46,973 nt of DNA from Terriglobia bacterium (GCA_020073615.1 JAIQEX010000040.1:1-46973), one strand, 5' to 3'. Shown: positions 15,460 to 24,249, counted from the first letter of the stretch. Made by a program: numbers and translations. Notes: a model not told the origin generated them from the sequence alone.

Positions 15460-17796
15460 TCAGCGGTACAGCAGGTACGGTTCCCGCAGTTTGACGAACG
15501 CCTCCACCGCATCCGCGAAGCTCTGTTGGATGGCGCGCGGGTCCTCGCCGGCAGCCAGGCGGCGGATTACGTCGTCACTGCCGATCAGCTTTTTGCTGCC
15601 CGCGAAATCGATCTTCCCCGGATAGAGCTGCTGGAGCGCCGCCGCCACTTCCAGGCCCAGGCGCACGGCATCAAGCTGCTCGCGGTTCACGATCTCGAAG
15701 CGCACGCCCTCTATGCGCACGCCCTTGAAGTTCGATTCCGTGGGCGTGAAGCTGGTGGGGTAAACACGCGCCCCCGGGATCTGCCGCCGGTTGAGATACG
15801 CCGCCAACTCGCGGCCACCAATGAAATCGGCGCCGATCTGCTCGAAGGGCGCTTCCGTGCCGCGTCCCACCGAATAATTCTTCGCGTACTCCAGCAGCGC
15901 CAGGCCCGGATACAGCGCCGCCGCCTTCAGGCTGCGCATGTTGGGCGAAGGGTTGATCCACGGCAGACCGGTAGCATCCCACCAGTCGCCACGGTTCCAG
16001 TCCTCGATGGGGATCACGGTCAGCGCCGCGCCGATCTTGTTCGCCGCGTTGAACAGGCGCGCCAGTTCGCCCATGGTCATGCCGTGGCGCACGGGCATGC
16101 CCGCGAAATAGCCCACAAACGATGTGTTGGCGCCGTCCAGCAACGGTCCCTCCACGCGCGTGCCGGTGATGGGGTTCGGCCGGTCCAGCACGTAAAACGG
16201 AATCCCCGCTTTGGCGGCGGCCTCCATCGCGTAGGCCATGGTGGTTTCGTAGGTGTAGAAGTGCACGCCCACGTCCTGTATGTCGAAGACCAGCGCGTCG
16301 AGGCCGCGCAGCATCTCCGGCGTGGGACGCTGCGACTTGCCGTACAGGCTGTAGATGGGAATGCCGGTGGAGGGGTCGGTGGCGTCCGCAATGCCTTCGC
16401 GATCCTCGGTGCCGGCAATGCCGTGCTCCGGGGAGAGCAGCGCGGCCACGTTTATACCCGCCTGTTTCATCAGGTCCACGTTGCGGCGGCCCTGGCGGTC
16501 GACGCCGGTGTGGTTTGTGATGAGGCCCACCCGCTTGCCCGCGAGCGGCTGGAACTTCCGCTCCACCAGCACGTCGAGCCCGCTGCGCGTCGCCCCGTTG
16601 CGCGCCACCTCGCGGTGCACGCCCGCGCCTGTCAGCGTTTCGTTATACCCGGTGAGCGTGACGCCTTGCACGGAAACGCCCAGCGCCGCCGCGGCGATGG
16701 TGGCCACCTTCCCGCGCAACGGCGTGAGCGCCGGCCGCGCGTTGGGATGGACGCTGTTGGCCAGCAGAATCACGTATGTTTTGGTGGAGGGATCGATCCA
16801 GATCGATGTGCCCGTGAAGCCGGTGTGGCCGTACGAGCCGATGGGGAACAGTTCGCCGCGGTTGCCCGAATATTGCGAATCGATGTCCCACCCCAGCCCG
16901 CGCAGAATGGGCTGGTCGGGCGGGCTCTGCGGCTCGGTGAACTTCGCCACCGTGAGCGGGCTGAAGAGGCGGACGCCATCGAGCACGCCTCCGTTCAGCA
17001 TCATCTGCGCGAACCGCGCCAGGTCGTCGGCGGTCGAGAACAGCCCGGCGTGTCCCGCGATTCCTCCCATGTTGCGCGCCGTCGGGTCGTGCACCACCCC
17101 GCGCAGCGGTGGCCCGATCTTATCCAGGCGCTCGGTGGGCGCGATGCGCGGCAGCAGGGACGCGGCCGGCTGGAACATGGTCTCCTTCATGCCCAGCGGC
17201 AGGAAGATATTCTGCCGCGCGTAATCGGCAAGCGACTGCCCGCTCAGCCGGTGCACCAGTTCGCCCAGCAGGATGAAATTGATGTCGCTATAGACAAAGC
17301 GCGCGCCGGGCGGTCCGGCGGGTTGGTCGGTGGCGGCCAGGCGGATGCCGGTCTGGTAGCCGCTCCACGGGATGACGAGCGGCACATCCGGACGCAGCCC
17401 CGAAAAATGCGTGAACAGGTTGCGTAGCGTGATGGCGCTCTTGCCGCCCTGAAACTCGGGGATATAATCGGTGAGCTTATCGTTCAGCCGGAACTTGCCC
17501 TGCTCGAACAGCTTCATCAAAGAGGACGTAGTGGCGACCACCTTGGTGAGCGACGCGCAATCGAAAATGGTGTCCGCCGTCATGGCCTCCGGCTGCGGGA
17601 CGATCGCGCGCCTGCCGTACGCCTTGCGGTAGACCACCTGTCCCTGGTGCCCGACGAGGAGGACGGCGCCGGGCAACCGGCCTTGCTCGATGGCCTCGTG
17701 GATCGCCTGATCGAGCGCCGGCCCGCCGGGGAAGGTCTGCGCGCAAAGAGCCGTGGCGGCAACCGCGGCGCACCAGAGAAGCTTCATAGTTTCCAT
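15460..17796 (-). CDS. Secreted fusion of a class C-type beta-lactamase domain with a NamZ (DUF1343) exo-beta-N-acetylmuramidase domain
   Basis: The protein has about 778 residues. A signal peptide (MKLLWCAAVAATALCAQ) is followed by a serine beta-lactamase/esterase domain to about residue 370: SLTK nucleophile motif near residue 80, the YSDIN motif, and HTGFTG in place of KTG. The NamZ/DUF1343 domain follows from about 400: VGLITNHTGVDRQG, LLSPEHGIAG, ALVFDIQDVGVHFYTYE, YVLDRPNPITG, RHGMTMGELARLF. NamZ enzymes release terminal N-acetylmuramic acid from peptidoglycan chains, while the first domain probably cleaves a peptide or ester bond, so the fusion fits cell-wall breakdown or recycling in the periplasm. 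The start could also be the ATG at 17787; neither has a good Shine-Dalgarno. Confidence 0.88.
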   Translation of the reverse strand: METMKLLWCAAVAATALCAQTFPGGPALDQAIHEAIEQGRLPGAVLLVGHQGQVVYRKAYGRRAIVPQPEAMTADTIFDCASLTKVVATTSSLMKLFEQGKFRLNDKLTDYIPEFQGGKSAITLRNLFTHFSGLRPDVPLVIPWSGYQTGIRLAATDQPAGPPGARFVYSDINFILLGELVHRLSGQSLADYARQNIFLPLGMKETMFQPAASLLPRIAPTERLDKIGPPLRGVVHDPTARNMGGIAGHAGLFSTADDLARFAQMMLNGGVLDGVRLFSPLTVAKFTEPQSPPDQPILRGLGWDIDSQYSGNRGELFPIGSYGHTGFTGTSIWIDPSTKTYVILLANSVHPNARPALTPLRGKVATIAAAALGVSVQGVTLTGYNETLTGAGVHREVARNGATRSGLDVLVERKFQPLAGKRVGLITNHTGVDRQGRRNVDLMKQAGINVAALLSPEHGIAGTEDREGIADATDPSTGIPIYSLYGKSQRPTPEMLRGLDALVFDIQDVGVHFYTYETTMAYAMEAAAKAGIPFYVLDRPNPITGTRVEGPLLDGANTSFVGYFAGMPVRHGMTMGELARLFNAANKIGAALTVIPIEDWNRGDWWDATGLPWINPSPNMRSLKAAALYPGLALLEYAKNYSVGRGTEAPFEQIGADFIGGRELAAYLNRRQIPGARVYPTSFTPTESNFKGVRIEGVRFEIVNREQLDAVRLGLEVAAALQQLYPGKIDFAGSKKLIGSDDVIRRLAAGEDPRAIQQSFADAVEAFVKLREPYLLYR

Positions 17797-17838
17797 GATA
17801 GCCGGGCGATCCGGTGCGGACGTTGTCCGCGGCGGCAC

Positions 17839-18390
17839 TTACTTCTTGGTCTTGGGCGGAGGCGGGGGCGGCAGTGTGTACTCGCCCTCGACGTGGTCCT
17901 CGGCGCCATCGGCGTTACCGGTGCTCTTATAGGTGCCCTTGCCGGTCAGGCCTTTCAGTTTGCCGGTGCCGCCGGTGTACGACCAGGTGCCTTCCCCGGC
18001 ACTGGCGCCGTCTTTAGCGATGGTGCCGCTGCCGGTGAAGCGAAGGAACGCCTTATCGCCGTTGTCCATGGTGACCACCACGTACCCGCGGTACTGCCCT
18101 TTTTCGCCGCTGAGGTCGCCGGCGACGGTTCCGGTGTAGTCCTTGGATTTCAGACCCGCCATTTCGTAGGGGTTGGCCCAGGTGCAGGAAAATTTGACGA
18201 GCACCAGCGCGTGCCCGGCGCGGTCGCCCACGTCGGCCGATTCCTGCTTGTCGGGCTTGCCGCATTTGCCGTCGCCGGTGATCTTGGTTTGGGCAGTGGC
18301 GATGGCGGCTGTGAGGGTGAGGAAGGTGAACGCGAGCAGCGCAACCTTCCCGCGAATCCCTGGTACGTTTTGTGGGAGTGGAGTCTTCAT
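17839..18390 (-). CDS. Exported protein of unknown function with proline-rich tail
   Basis: The protein has 183 residues. A signal peptide runs to about residue 34 and ends in ATAQ. The mature part is rich in Gly, Thr and Lys and reads like a small all-beta domain (VLVKFSCTWANPYEMAG, GYVVVTMDNGDKAFLRFTGS, GTWSYTGGTGKLKGLTGKG). The C-terminus is LPPPPPPKTKK. Two Cys (in GKCG and FSCTW) may form a disulfide. ATG at 18390 has GAGG 5 nt upstream. It lies 42 bp upstream of the lactamase/NamZ gene on the same strand, so the two may be co-transcribed. I do not recognise a named family. Confidence 0.75.
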   Translation of the reverse strand: MKTPLPQNVPGIRGKVALLAFTFLTLTAAIATAQTKITGDGKCGKPDKQESADVGDRAGHALVLVKFSCTWANPYEMAGLKSKDYTGTVAGDLSGEKGQYRGYVVVTMDNGDKAFLRFTGSGTIAKDGASAGEGTWSYTGGTGKLKGLTGKGTYKSTGNADGAEDHVEGEYTLPPPPPPKTKK

Positions 18391-18595
18391 CTTCGCCTCG
18401 TCAAGACAGTATACAAGGTTCGGACCATTTGCCCCTGGGGTTCGAGGCCACTGTCAAGATTGGCTGCAATCCGTGCAACTGACAGGATCTTGCCCGGCGC
18501 TGAACGCGGCCATCCCACAAGCGGACAGCGCCCGTCCTGCTTGCCCTCTGAAATCAATGCGCCGCCATGGCACGCGCGGTGCGTAGCGTCCCGCC

Positions 18596-21004
18596 ATGGA
18601 ACTCAGGTTCGCCCTCCGCTCGCTCCGCAATAATGCCGGCTTCACCCTTCTGGCGGTGGTCGTTCTCGCTTTGGGAATCGGCGCCAATACGGCCATCTTC
18701 AGCGTGGTGAATGGCGTGCTTCTGCGCCCGCTCGACTACCGCGACCCGGACCGCATCGTCGCCGTGGGCAACGCCTGGCGCGACAGCAAAGTATCGATGG
18801 GGCAATTCTCGGAGCCCGATTTTGACGACCTCCATGCCCAGAATACGGTGTTCGACGGCCTCGCCTGTTACATCGGCGGCAGCGGCGGCGATGCCGTCAT
18901 CGTGGGCAAGTCGGCCGAATTCTCCGCCGTGGTGCGCGTCTCGCCGGATTTCTTCCACGTGATGCGTGTGGACGCCGCGGTGGGCCGCCTGCTCTCGGCC
19001 GAAGAGCAGCGCCAGGGCGGTCCGCTGGCCGCGGTAGTCAGCGATGGATTCTGGAAGCGCCACTTCGGCGGGAACCCTGCTGCCATCGGCGGCACGCTGC
19101 GCGCCTACGACAAGGCGTTTACCATCGTCGGGGTGCTGCCCGCGGGTTTTGGCTTCCCCGGCAAGACCGATGTGTGGGTCTCGCGATCGATCTTCGAAGC
19201 GAATCCGCACCGCTCGGCGCACAATTTCCGCGCCATCGCACGGCTGAAGCCGGGCGTTTCGCTCGAGCAGGCGCAGGCCCAGCTCACCACCATCAGCGCG
19301 CGCCTGGAGGAGCAGTATCCGCGCAGCAACCAGGGCAAGAGCTTCCGCGCGGTGCGCGTGCGCGATCAGATGGTGAGCGGGGTCCGCACCACGCTGTACC
19401 TGCTGCTGGGCGCGGTGGCGCTGGTGCTGCTGATCGCCTGCGCCAACGTGGCCAACCTGCTGCTGGCGCGGGCCACCTCGCGGGCGCGCGAGATGGCGGT
19501 GCGCGCCGCGCTCAGCGCCAGCCGCTGGCGCATCGTCCGGCAGTTGATCGTGGAAAGCGCGCTCATCGCCATTCTGGCGGGCACCGCCGGCCTGGGCGTG
19601 GCCTCCTGGGGTGTGGATGCGCTGATGGCACTGTCGGCCGCAAACCTGCCCCGGTCCGCGGATGTCCACATGAATGCCGCAGTCCTGGGATTCACGCTGC
19701 TGCTCTCGCTCCTCGCCAGCCTGGTTTTCGGACTGGCGCCGGCCGTGCAGGCGGCGCGGGTGGATCTGAACGAGGCCCTCAAGCAGGGCGCCACGCGCGC
19801 CACCGTGGGAGGCGCCGCGGGACGCATGCGCGCCGCGCTGGTGGTGGCGGAGGTGGCGATTTCGGTGGTGCTGCTGGTGGGCGCCGGGCTGTTGCTGCGC
19901 AGCTTTGCGGCGCTGACCCGCGTCGACCTGGGCTTTCGTCCGGAACGTGTGTTGGTGATGCACGCCGACATGTCCGCTTCCACCCTGGAGCAGTCGCAGC
20001 GCGCCACCGCGACTTATGGAGAGTTGGTGCGCCAGGCGGAGACCATTCCCGGCATCCTGGGCGCGGCCGGCATTTTCGGCCTGCCGGGCGGTCCCGGACG
20101 GTCCAACGGCGGTTATGCCGTGGAAGGCGGACCCGGCTACGAGCAACTGGGCATGAGCATGCCGCAGGCGGACTTTTTCGTGAACACGCCCGGTTACTTT
20201 CAGGTGCTGGGAATCCCCTTGCGCGCGGGGCGCGATTTCTCCGAGCGGGATCGATTCGACGCCCCGTTCTCCGCCATCGTCAGCGAATCGCTGGTACGCC
20301 AATCGTTCCCCAACGAGAACCCGCTGGGGAGACGAATCCAGTGCGGCCTGGACAGCCCGAATTTCATGACCATCGTGGGTATCACAGCCGACATCCGCGC
20401 TTCCGACCCAGGCACCCCGCCGCGGCCGGCGATCTACATGCCCTACCTCCAGCACCCCTATTACGGCCGGGCCATGAGCTTCGTGATGAAGACGCAATCC
20501 GACCCGTTGGCCCTGGCCGAGCCGCTGCGCCGCAAGGCGCGCGAAGTGAATCCCGAGATTCCGGTGAAGTTCACCACCATGGAGGCGCGGCTTGCCGAGA
20601 CCGTGGCGCCGCCGCGCTTTCGCGGGATTCTGCTGGGCATTTTCGCGGCGCTGGCGGTGTGCCTGGCCATGGCGGGCGTGTACGGCGTGATGGCTTACAT
20701 GGTGACCCAGCGGGCTGCGGAGATCGGCTTGCGGATGGCGCTGGGCGCCCACGGCGGCAGCATCGTGAAGCTCGTCCTGGCGCGCGGCCTCGCGCTCGCC
20801 GGCGCCGGCCTGGCGCTCGGATTCGCCGGCTCCATTGCCGCCACGCGGTTGTTGCAGACCATGCTCTACGGCGTCGAGGCCACCGATCCGGCAACATACG
20901 CGGTGATGGCCGCCGTGGTGGCAGCCGTCGCCTTATTGGCCTGTGCCCTTCCGGCGTGGCGCGCGGCGCGGGTGGATCCGCTGGTGGCCCTGCGCCAGGA
21001 GTAA
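18596..21004 (+). CDS. ADOP-family ABC transporter permease (MacB/FtsX-like)
   Basis: The 802-residue protein has two MacB_PCD-plus-FtsX units in one chain, as in the Acidobacteria-expanded ADOP permeases. The first helix region reads FALRSLRNNAGFTLLAVVVL then ALGIGANTAIFSVVNGVLLR. A periplasmic domain lies at about residues 45-265, three helices around 270-400 include ACANVANLLLARA, a second periplasmic domain follows, and the final helices end in RAARVDPLVALRQE. Such proteins usually work with a separate ATPase or are of unknown activity; neither an ATPase nor the often-linked PadR regulator is adjacent. The start has no clear Shine-Dalgarno. The 205 bp upstream hold nothing recognisable. 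Confidence 0.9.
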   Translation: MELRFALRSLRNNAGFTLLAVVVLALGIGANTAIFSVVNGVLLRPLDYRDPDRIVAVGNAWRDSKVSMGQFSEPDFDDLHAQNTVFDGLACYIGGSGGDAVIVGKSAEFSAVVRVSPDFFHVMRVDAAVGRLLSAEEQRQGGPLAAVVSDGFWKRHFGGNPAAIGGTLRAYDKAFTIVGVLPAGFGFPGKTDVWVSRSIFEANPHRSAHNFRAIARLKPGVSLEQAQAQLTTISARLEEQYPRSNQGKSFRAVRVRDQMVSGVRTTLYLLLGAVALVLLIACANVANLLLARATSRAREMAVRAALSASRWRIVRQLIVESALIAILAGTAGLGVASWGVDALMALSAANLPRSADVHMNAAVLGFTLLLSLLASLVFGLAPAVQAARVDLNEALKQGATRATVGGAAGRMRAALVVAEVAISVVLLVGAGLLLRSFAALTRVDLGFRPERVLVMHADMSASTLEQSQRATATYGELVRQAETIPGILGAAGIFGLPGGPGRSNGGYAVEGGPGYEQLGMSMPQADFFVNTPGYFQVLGIPLRAGRDFSERDRFDAPFSAIVSESLVRQSFPNENPLGRRIQCGLDSPNFMTIVGITADIRASDPGTPPRPAIYMPYLQHPYYGRAMSFVMKTQSDPLALAEPLRRKAREVNPEIPVKFTTMEARLAETVAPPRFRGILLGIFAALAVCLAMAGVYGVMAYMVTQRAAEIGLRMALGAHGGSIVKLVLARGLALAGAGLALGFAGSIAATRLLQTMLYGVEATDPATYAVMAAVVAAVALLACALPAWRAARVDPLVALRQE

Positions 21005-21005
21005 G

Positions 21006-22193
21006 CTATGCGCGCGCCGCCTTGCGCAGCGCCGCAATCCGCGGCGCCCGGCTCTTGGGACTGTCCAGGCTGAAGGAGCGCGCGTCGCCCAGTTCGTCAC
21101 GCACATACTGCTCGGTCCGCGCCACGGCCTTCTCTAGGTCCTGGTTCTTCGCGATGAACGCGGTCCATGCGACTGACCCCGCCTCCGGATCGAACTCCCA
21201 CAATCCGACCAGACGGCCGCGGTCGAAGATGCCGTGGCTGGGCAGATCCAGCACCCCGCGCCCGCCCTCCTCGGCAAAAAATTTGCGCTTCAGGTCGGCC
21301 GCCTCCGCCAGGCTGGCCAGGTCGCGGCGCAGCAGGCTGATGCCGTCGATGGAGCTTACCAGCGCGTACTGCGGCTGCCGGGGGACCTGGAAGGCCTCGA
21401 ATTTCTCGCGGTCCTTGGGCAGCATCAGCCGGTCGCCTTCGATCGGCACCAGCTTGAGCGGCTCGATCGCCGCCTTGGCCGCCTTCGCACTGAGAGCCGA
21501 GAACCACTGATACTCGGCCAGAGTGCCTGGCCCGGTCCACGCGAAATAGCGGCGCGCGAGCTCGGTCTGCACTTCATCGGCGGAGAGTGTGAATTTGGCC
21601 AGCGGATTGGGCTGCCACAGGGTGTAACGGTAGCGCTGCTGATCGAGACGCCCGTTCACTGGGACGCGGCGGATATCGCCCGTCGTCTGAAGCCTGCCCA
21701 GGGCCAGCGGCAGGGTGGTGATCATGCCTTTCTTTTTCCCCTCGTCGCCCAGGTGCCGCGCGGCACTGCCGGTGGCCGCGCGAATCTCTTCCGGATCGAG
21801 CGGGCCCTTGGCCAGCGCCTCCCGCACCGCGTCACACAGCTTGTCGACTTCCTTATCGGTGACGCCCAGCTTGTACGCGGTCTTCAGGTCGCCCGAGGAG
21901 AAGCTCTCGCCCGCCTTGAGGGCGAGAGCAAACTCGCTGCCCGGCACGACGTACGTGCAGCCGCGCGCCGACGGCAGCTCGTGGATTTCGAGATTCGCCG
22001 CCGCCTGGTCGGCAGCCTCGCGCGCAGTGCCGGCGCGCGCAAACAGCGTGAGGTAGGGCCCCACTCCGCCCACCGACCGCGCCCATCCGGTCTGCTCCAG
22101 GACTGCGGACGGCGCGGCGCCGGATAGCGCGCCATCGAGCCCCTGCCGGTGCCACCACCACGCCCGCAGTTTCTCGCTATGCGGGGGTCTCAT
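21006..22193 (-). CDS. AlkZ/YcaQ-related winged-helix DNA-binding protein (HTH_42 family)
   Basis: The 395-residue protein belongs to the HTH_42 group, which includes the crosslink-repair glycosylase AlkZ and YcaQ. Tandem winged-helix segments are seen at about 60-250 (LGVTDKEVDKLCDAVREAL, ITTLPLALGRLQTTGDI) and a C-terminal beta-barrel part with HGIFDRGRLVGLWEFDPE. Whether it keeps glycosylase activity cannot be told from sequence alone. It starts 17 bp inside the end of the VOC gene with a GAGG site, so translation is coupled. It forms an operon with the AraC-like and VOC genes upstream. Its stop lies 1 bp from the stop of the convergent permease gene. Confidence 0.75.
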   Translation of the reverse strand: MRPPHSEKLRAWWWHRQGLDGALSGAAPSAVLEQTGWARSVGGVGPYLTLFARAGTAREAADQAAANLEIHELPSARGCTYVVPGSEFALALKAGESFSSGDLKTAYKLGVTDKEVDKLCDAVREALAKGPLDPEEIRAATGSAARHLGDEGKKKGMITTLPLALGRLQTTGDIRRVPVNGRLDQQRYRYTLWQPNPLAKFTLSADEVQTELARRYFAWTGPGTLAEYQWFSALSAKAAKAAIEPLKLVPIEGDRLMLPKDREKFEAFQVPRQPQYALVSSIDGISLLRRDLASLAEAADLKRKFFAEEGGRGVLDLPSHGIFDRGRLVGLWEFDPEAGSVAWTAFIAKNQDLEKAVARTEQYVRDELGDARSFSLDSPKSRAPRIAALRKAARA

Positions 22194-22608
22194 AAGCCTC
22201 TTTCGGCTGCGACATGCTGAACCAGTTACCCGAGTTGTCTTTCATGAGCGCCTCGATTCCGTAGAAGCGCTCCGTGGGCGGCTGCTGGAACTCCACCCCT
22301 TTGGCTTTCAGCTCTTCGTAGGTCTGCTGGCAATTCGCGGTTTGAAAGACGCCGGCGCCCAGCACGCCCTTGCGGATCAGCGCGCGCAGCGCGTCCGAGG
22401 TCTCCTGGTCCATCATGGGGCTGGGACCGGTCGGCATGAGGATAATCTGCAAATTGGGCTGGCCCTTCGGGCCGATGGTGAGCCAGCGAAAACCGTTGTC
22501 CATTTTCTGGTCCATGCGGACCTCGAAGCCGAGCTTGTTGATGTAGAAGTCGTAGGCTTCTTCCTGGTCCAGTACATAAATCGTGACGTGCGAGAGACGT
22601 TGAATCAT
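22177..22608 (-). CDS. VOC-family (glyoxalase/bleomycin-resistance fold) protein
   Basis: The 143-residue protein has the two beta-alpha-beta-beta-beta halves of the vicinal-oxygen-chelate fold: RLSHVTIYVLDQEEAYDFYI with LGFEVRMDQKM, then GVFQTANCQQTYEELKAKGV and ALMKDNSGNWFSMSQP. His8 and a late Glu-rich strand could bind metal. The substrate is unknown; family members include glyoxalases, dioxygenases and antibiotic-binding proteins. ATG at 22608 has an excellent GGAGGAA 5 nt upstream. The frame continues upstream to 23049, but that part is the antisense-like shadow of the AraC gene. The last 17 bp overlap the next gene. Confidence 0.88.
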   Translation of the reverse strand: MIQRLSHVTIYVLDQEEAYDFYINKLGFEVRMDQKMDNGFRWLTIGPKGQPNLQIILMPTGPSPMMDQETSDALRALIRKGVLGAGVFQTANCQQTYEELKAKGVEFQQPPTERFYGIEALMKDNSGNWFSMSQPKEAYETPA

Positions 22609-22681
22609 GGGGCTTCCTCCAGAGATCAGTGTGCCACCGGGCGCGACGGGACGCTTCTCGATTCTTGCTTTTTCCTGGGCG

Positions 22682-23143
22682 TTAAATCTGGCGCGCTCCC
22701 CAGTATCCCAAAAAGCATCCCGGCACGAAGCGGTAGACCGCCAGCATGGGCACCGGGAACAGCTTACGCAGGCCCCGCTGGTACTCCGACGGCGAGTACC
22801 CCACCATGCTGCGAAAGCGCGCGCTGAACGAACCCAGGCTCTCGTAGCCCACCGCGAAGCACACCTCGGTGACGGGCAATTGCTCGCGTGCCAGCAGGCG
22901 CTTGGCGCGGTCCATGCGCACCCGCGTGAGAAAGTCGTGCGGCGTCTCCCCGAACGCGCGCGCAAACAGCCGGTGATAATGATACGGCGACAGGTACGCT
23001 TCGCGCGCCGCGTCGGCCAGACGGAGCGGCTGATCGAATCCCGCGGCAAGGTAATCGCGTGAGCGGCACAAGCGCCGGAACAGTTGGTCGTCGACCAGCG
23101 GCCCGAGCCGCTGCGGGGCGGTATAGATCAGCGGATGCGGCAC
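22682..23143 (-). CDS. AraC-family transcriptional regulator, short form
   Basis: The 153-residue protein carries a C-terminal-type AraC DNA-binding domain: first HTH LRLADAAREAYLSPYHYHRL, linker FARAFGETPHDFLTRVRMDR, and second HTH LPVTEVCFAVGYESLGSFSA ending in RFRSMVGYSPSEYQ. It has no large effector domain, only about 35 residues before the HTH. The chosen start is GTG at 23143 (VPHPLIYTAPQR), because a TAG in another frame and non-protein-like sequence precede it; the frame is open to 23359. It heads an operon with the VOC protein (73 bp gap) and AlkZ-like protein, and probably controls them. Confidence 0.8.
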   Translation of the reverse strand: MPHPLIYTAPQRLGPLVDDQLFRRLCRSRDYLAAGFDQPLRLADAAREAYLSPYHYHRLFARAFGETPHDFLTRVRMDRAKRLLAREQLPVTEVCFAVGYESLGSFSARFRSMVGYSPSEYQRGLRKLFPVPMLAVYRFVPGCFLGYWGARQI

Positions 23144-23243
23144 TCCCGCTAGTTTACCGGAACGGCAGCCCGGCGGTAAAACAGGCGCGAAAAAACGGGA
23201 GACGGGCAGACTGGTCTTCAGTGTACGTGACCGTTGGCCGCAC

Positions 23244-23552
23244 ATGCTTAAGAAGAAAGATCCAGCCGCCGTTGCTCTCGGACGCAAAGGCGGCAAGAAG
23301 GGCGGCCCCGCCAGAGCCGCCAAACTCACGCCTGAACAGCGGAGTTTGAGCGCACGCAAAGCGGTTCAAGCACGTTGGGCGAAAGGCCAGGTAGGCAGCG
23401 GCAATAAAACCGTCTTGGACACCTCAAAGAAGGCTCTTCACCTGTGTCTGAAGCGCATCAAGGAGACCAGGAACCAAAGGGAACTGCGTCGCTTGACTGA
23501 AGAGCTTCAACGAATCGTGTTCCATCGACAGTATCGGAATGCCGAAAATTAG
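23244..23552 (+). CDS. Small basic protein with KGG-like N-terminus, unknown function
   Basis: The 102-residue protein is very basic. The N-terminal half reads AVALGRKGGKKGGPARAAKL followed by TPEQRSLSARKAVQARWAKG. This pattern recurs in small bacterial proteins of unknown role and resembles stress-associated KGG repeats. The C-terminal half is helical and charged (LKRIKETRNQRELRRLTEEL) and could be a short coiled coil. Nucleic-acid binding is a guess based on charge. The gene stands alone, divergent from the AraC-like gene. Confidence 0.6.
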   Translation: MLKKKDPAAVALGRKGGKKGGPARAAKLTPEQRSLSARKAVQARWAKGQVGSGNKTVLDTSKKALHLCLKRIKETRNQRELRRLTEELQRIVFHRQYRNAEN

Positions 23553-23735
23553 GAAGCCGCCGCCCTACTTCATGAAACATCTCGTTGACCGCTTCGTGAG
23601 CTGAATTCCAATCCCGACGTACCACCCGGGGAGTGCTACAAGAAGTTTCCGAAATTCACTCTGGCGGGCGAAGGCGAAGTGCCCAAGACATTTCTCACAT
23701 CGGGCATGGTTCCTCATGGCACGGAAGTCAAGTGA
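23539..23735 (+). pseudogene. Degraded short reading frame, unknown
   Basis: An ATG at 23539 opens MPKIRKPPPYFMKHLVDRFVS and hits TGA. Near 23600 a neighbouring frame continues as ELNSNPDVPPGECYKKFPKF, TLAGEGEVPKTFLTSG, MVPHGTEVK and ends at 23735. Both parts have protein-like composition, so one small gene with a single-base shift near 23598 is likely. It overlaps the end of the KGG-like gene and the 3' end of the opposite broken membrane gene. No family recognised. Confidence 0.35.
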
Positions 23736-24146
23736 GGCGTTTCGTCCGTCGTTGTTGCCCGAAATACCGCCTCACGCACCGTCGGCCCAGTGCATAAAGG
23801 AACGCGGAGGAGATGGCCGCGCCCGAGGCGCTTCTCCAGAAGTCCCGGGTGACGAAAAAGCCCGCCACGTTTCCACAGGCATTCACGGCGAACAAAATTA
23901 CGGCGAACCACCAGGCCCACCTCCTTCCGCGCAGCAGGCCCACGCTGGCCGCGCCCTCGCCGCGCCGAGCAGCATCAACAGCACGCCTGCTATCCAGCCC
24001 AGGGCGTGAAACAGCGCCGCTCCCGGACGGTTCAGCTCCCACAACCGGTCGAGCAACGGGTTGGGAAACAGCAGCGACGCTCCCACCACCGCGGCGACGA
24101 CAGCAGCCGCGAACAGGAAGGCCGCCACAATCGGAATCGCTTTCAA
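23728..24146 (-). pseudogene. Frameshifted small membrane protein, unknown
   Basis: The N-terminal part in one frame (24146 down to about 23950) reads KAIPIVAAFLFAAAVVAAVV, then LFPNPLLDRLWELNRPGAAL and HALGWIAGVLLMLLGAA. The C-terminal part continues in the next frame from about 23960 as GAASVGLLRGRRWAWWFAV, ILFAVNACGNVAGFFVTRDF and LYALGRRCVRRYFG, ending at 23728. Joined, they give a protein of about 135 residues with four hydrophobic helices. A one-base shift lies in the GC-rich run around 23950-23962. The only start available is TTG at 24146, which directly abuts the long inverted repeat, so the true start may have been replaced. Confidence 0.6.
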
Positions 24147-24210
24147 TTTCGGTGACAGGCTACGAAACCCCCAAATTCGAGTTTAGGGGTTTCGTAGCCT
24201 GTCACCGAAA
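24147..24210. repeat. Perfect 25-bp inverted repeat (REP-like long hairpin)
   Basis: The 25-nt arm at 24147-24171 (starting TTTCGGTGACAGGCTACGAA and ending in CCCC) is the exact reverse complement of 24186-24210. The 14-nt spacer is itself nearly palindromic (AAATTCGAGTTT). The whole could fold as a long stem. It lies between the broken membrane gene and the BNR gene start. Sequences with GTCACCGAAAT-type ends are reminiscent of REP elements mobilised by RayT-like transposases, but no transposase is present here, so that link is tentative. Confidence 0.75.
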
Positions 24211-24236
24211 TAGGGGATGTCACCGAATTAGGGGAA
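24201..24236. repeat. Two tandem 18-bp direct repeats adjoining the inverted repeat
   Basis: GTCACCGAAATAGGGGAT (24201-24218) is followed at once by GTCACCGAATTAGGGGAA (24219-24236), differing at two positions. The first unit overlaps the right arm of the inverted repeat. The pair ends 13 bp before the start of the BNR gene, so it forms part of that gene's leader. Confidence 0.7.
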
Positions 24237-24249
24237 ATGTGGGAGCATT

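Noticed and set aside
18554-20752. 732-codon open frame antisense to the first ADOP permease
   Set aside because: Composition dominated by His/Arg/Gln/Gly; mirrors the permease codon pattern and has no domain.
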